This document shows positions 6,376-7,638 of a stretch of 7,638 bases of DNA, piece by piece; position 1 is the first letter of the stretch; the number at the start of each line of letters is the position of its first letter. The translations under genes and the position numbers were made by a program. Under the pieces are notes generated by a model. It saw nothing but the letters and a program-made list of their open reading frames with translations, was not told the DNA's origin and ran no database searches. This DNA is from Pseudomonadota bacterium (GTDB lineage Bacteria > Pseudomonadota > Alphaproteobacteria > Rhizobiales > Devosiaceae), in contig JAEWHZ010000208.1 in NCBI GenBank assembly GCA_023387585.1, positions 1 to 7,638 on the forward strand, in the 5' to 3' direction.

Positions 6376-7104
6376 ATGTCCAATGCCAGCCCGATCCTTG
6401 CATCTCGAGACGAGAGCCCGGCGCCGCGGCTGAGCACCACCATCTATGAAGGGCTGCTGGCGATGATCACGCGCGGCGACCTTTCCCCCTCCTCGCGGCT
6501 GCCTTCCGAGGCGCAATTGTGCACCATGTTCGGCGCCTCGCGGCCGGTGGTGCGCGAAGCCCTCGCCCGGCTCAAGGAAGACGGCATCGTCGTCTCCCGG
6601 CAGGGCTCGGGTTCCTATGTGCGGCGCCAGCCGGACCCCTCGCTGCTCGAGCTCACGCCCATCGGCACGCTGGGCGATCTGCAGCGCTGCTTCGAGTTCC
6701 GCGCCGGCACGGAGCCGCCGGCCGCGGCGCTTGCCGCGATCCGCTGGCAGCCGGAGGACATGAAGCGCATCGAGAGCAGCCTCAAGGAGCTCGACCGCTG
6801 CCTCGCGGACGGCCTTCTCGGCTCCGAGGAGGACTGCGTGCTGCATGAAGCCATCGCCGAGGCGACGCACAACAATTATCACCGGCTGGTCCAGCGCCAA
6901 TTGCGCGAGCACATCCTCGCCGGCATGGGCGTGACCAGGAGCCTCAGCCTGCGCCGGCCGGAGGTCAGGCTGCGCATGGTGCAGAACGAACATGCCAAGG
7001 TGATCGATGCCATCCGCCGCCGCGACCCCGAAGCGGCGGCGCAACTGATGCGAATCCATATCCTCAATGCGAGGCACAGGATGTTCGAAGGCGTGGACAC
7101 CTGA
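6376..7104 (+). CDS. GntR-family transcriptional regulator, FadR subfamily (FCD domain)
   Basis: This 242-residue DNA-binding regulator carries a winged helix-turn-helix at about 19-83 (LPSEAQLCTMFGASRPVV at 42-59, REALARL at 60-66, then the wing SRQGSGSYV). An all-helical FCD ligand-binding domain covers about 100-235. The FCD domain keeps the full metal-site set expected for the family: D153 and H157 (DCVLH), H206 (EHAKVI) and H228 (MRIHI). FCD regulators with this site commonly bind small carboxylic acids, which suits a sugar-acid locus. No good ribosome binding site precedes the ATG, but an in-frame TAA at 6334-6336 with no start codon between excludes a longer form, and the next ATG (6463) would delete part of the DNA-binding domain. 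The gene faces the dehydratase gene across the control region and is followed after 14 bases by the dehydrogenase gene. It probably represses the locus until an acid intermediate accumulates; this is inferred. Confidence 0.93.
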   Translation: MSNASPILASRDESPAPRLSTTIYEGLLAMITRGDLSPSSRLPSEAQLCTMFGASRPVVREALARLKEDGIVVSRQGSGSYVRRQPDPSLLELTPIGTLGDLQRCFEFRAGTEPPAAALAAIRWQPEDMKRIESSLKELDRCLADGLLGSEEDCVLHEAIAEATHNNYHRLVQRQLREHILAGMGVTRSLSLRRPEVRLRMVQNEHAKVIDAIRRRDPEAAAQLMRIHILNARHRMFEGVDT

Positions 7105-7118
7105 GCGCGGAGCCCAAT

Positions 7119-7638
7119 ATGACCGATCTTTCCTCCCTCACCATTGCGATCACCGGCGGCGCGGGGCGCGTCGGCACGGCGATGCGCAAGGTGCTCGCGC
7201 CGCAGGTTCGGCACATCCGGATCGTCGACCGGGTGGAGCCGGCCGGGCTTGCGGACAACGAGTCCTTCATCCCCGCCGACATCACCGATCTCGAGCGGAA
7301 CGTCGCCGCCTTCACCGGTGTCGACGGCATCATCCATCTCGCCGGCATACCCAGCGAAAAGGCGCTCGCCGACATGGTCGCGGCCAACGTCATCGGCACC
7401 AGCCTCGTCTACGAGGCGGCGCGGCGGGCCGGGGTGACGCGCGTGGTGCTGGGGTCGAGCAACCACGCGACCGGCTTTTATCCGCGCGACGTGGTGATCG
7501 GGCCCGATGCCCCGATGCGGCCCGACAGCATTTACGGGCTCACCAAATGCTGGGGCGAGCTCACCGCCGGCCTCTATTACGACAAGGCCGGCATCCGCAG
7601 CCTGATCGTGCGGATCGGCAATGCGCAGGATTTGCCGC
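7119..7638 (+). CDS. Uronate-dehydrogenase-like NAD-dependent oxidoreductase, extended SDR family (3' end outside window)
   Basis: The first 173 residues are visible; the protein runs off the right edge. A Rossmann fold begins with TGGAGRVG (12-19), the GxxGxxG-type nucleotide loop, and D37 at the end of the second strand (RIVDR) points to NAD rather than NADP. HLAGIP (73-78) follows the fourth strand. The catalytic set is S113-S114-N115 (GSSNHATGFYP) and Y139-xxx-K143 (IYGLTKCWGE). The SSNH.xGxYP and RPDxxYGxxKCxGE segments match bacterial uronate dehydrogenases as recalled from the Agrobacterium enzyme, which oxidises galacturonate or glucuronate at C1 to an aldarolactone. The related generic epimerase/dehydratase annotation is the main alternative, and the substrate-binding C-terminal half is not available to decide. 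The start ATG has GGAG six bases upstream and lies 14 bases after the regulator stop, so the two genes are probably cotranscribed. Confidence 0.8.
   Translation, partial: MTDLSSLTIAITGGAGRVGTAMRKVLAPQVRHIRIVDRVEPAGLADNESFIPADITDLERNVAAFTGVDGIIHLAGIPSEKALADMVAANVIGTSLVYEAARRAGVTRVVLGSSNHATGFYPRDVVIGPDAPMRPDSIYGLTKCWGELTAGLYYDKAGIRSLIVRIGNAQDLP

Noticed and set aside
6154..7077. Minus-strand open frame of 307 codons opposite the regulator gene
   Set aside because: Composition is of antisense type, and it spans the divergent control region and the start of the dehydratase gene. The plus-strand GntR protein is clearly the real product.
1..7638. Insertion sequence, tRNA, CRISPR array or phage integration signature
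   Set aside because: No transposase-like protein, terminal inverted repeats, tRNA-like fold, regularly spaced repeats or integrase was seen on either strand.

Overview
The window is GC-rich and densely coding, with almost all third codon positions G or C. Gene order and protein families look like an accessory sugar-acid locus of an alphaproteobacterium, most likely in the Hyphomicrobiales (Rhizobium/Devosia-type). That assignment is an inference from base composition and family resemblance; nothing in the window names the genus.

The layout is two divergent arms around a 218-base control region (6158-6375). The minus-strand arm runs from right to left. It holds a GalD-type enolase-superfamily dehydratase (6157-4970), an AT-rich 199-base spacer, and then a peptide/nickel/oligosaccharide-family ABC importer: substrate-binding protein (4770-2863), permease B (2801-1815), permease C (1809-670) and an ATPase cut by the left edge (668-1). 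The plus-strand arm holds a FadR-subfamily GntR regulator (6376-7104) and a uronate-dehydrogenase-like NAD-dependent enzyme cut by the right edge (7119-7638).

The parts fit an uptake-and-oxidation route for a hexuronic acid or an oligomer containing one. The importer brings the compound in, the Udh-like enzyme oxidises a uronic acid at C1, and the dehydratase removes water from the resulting sugar acid. The FadR-type protein would sense an acid intermediate. No glycosidase, aldolase or kinase is visible, so the exact substrate stays open.

The most interesting non-coding signal is a repeated dyad, ATAC-NN-GTAT. One copy lies in the divergent region (6268-6277) and one at the end of the dehydratase gene upstream of the binding-protein gene (4961-4970). 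Both overlap the first half of a minus-strand -10-like box with the same offset, and a weaker copy lies just before the binding-protein ribosome binding site. This suggests one repressor, plausibly the adjacent GntR protein, controlling both transcription units. The 199-base spacer also holds a perfect 12-base palindrome, a nested inverted repeat and an orphan Shine-Dalgarno sequence. A strong stem-loop separates the binding-protein gene from the permease genes.
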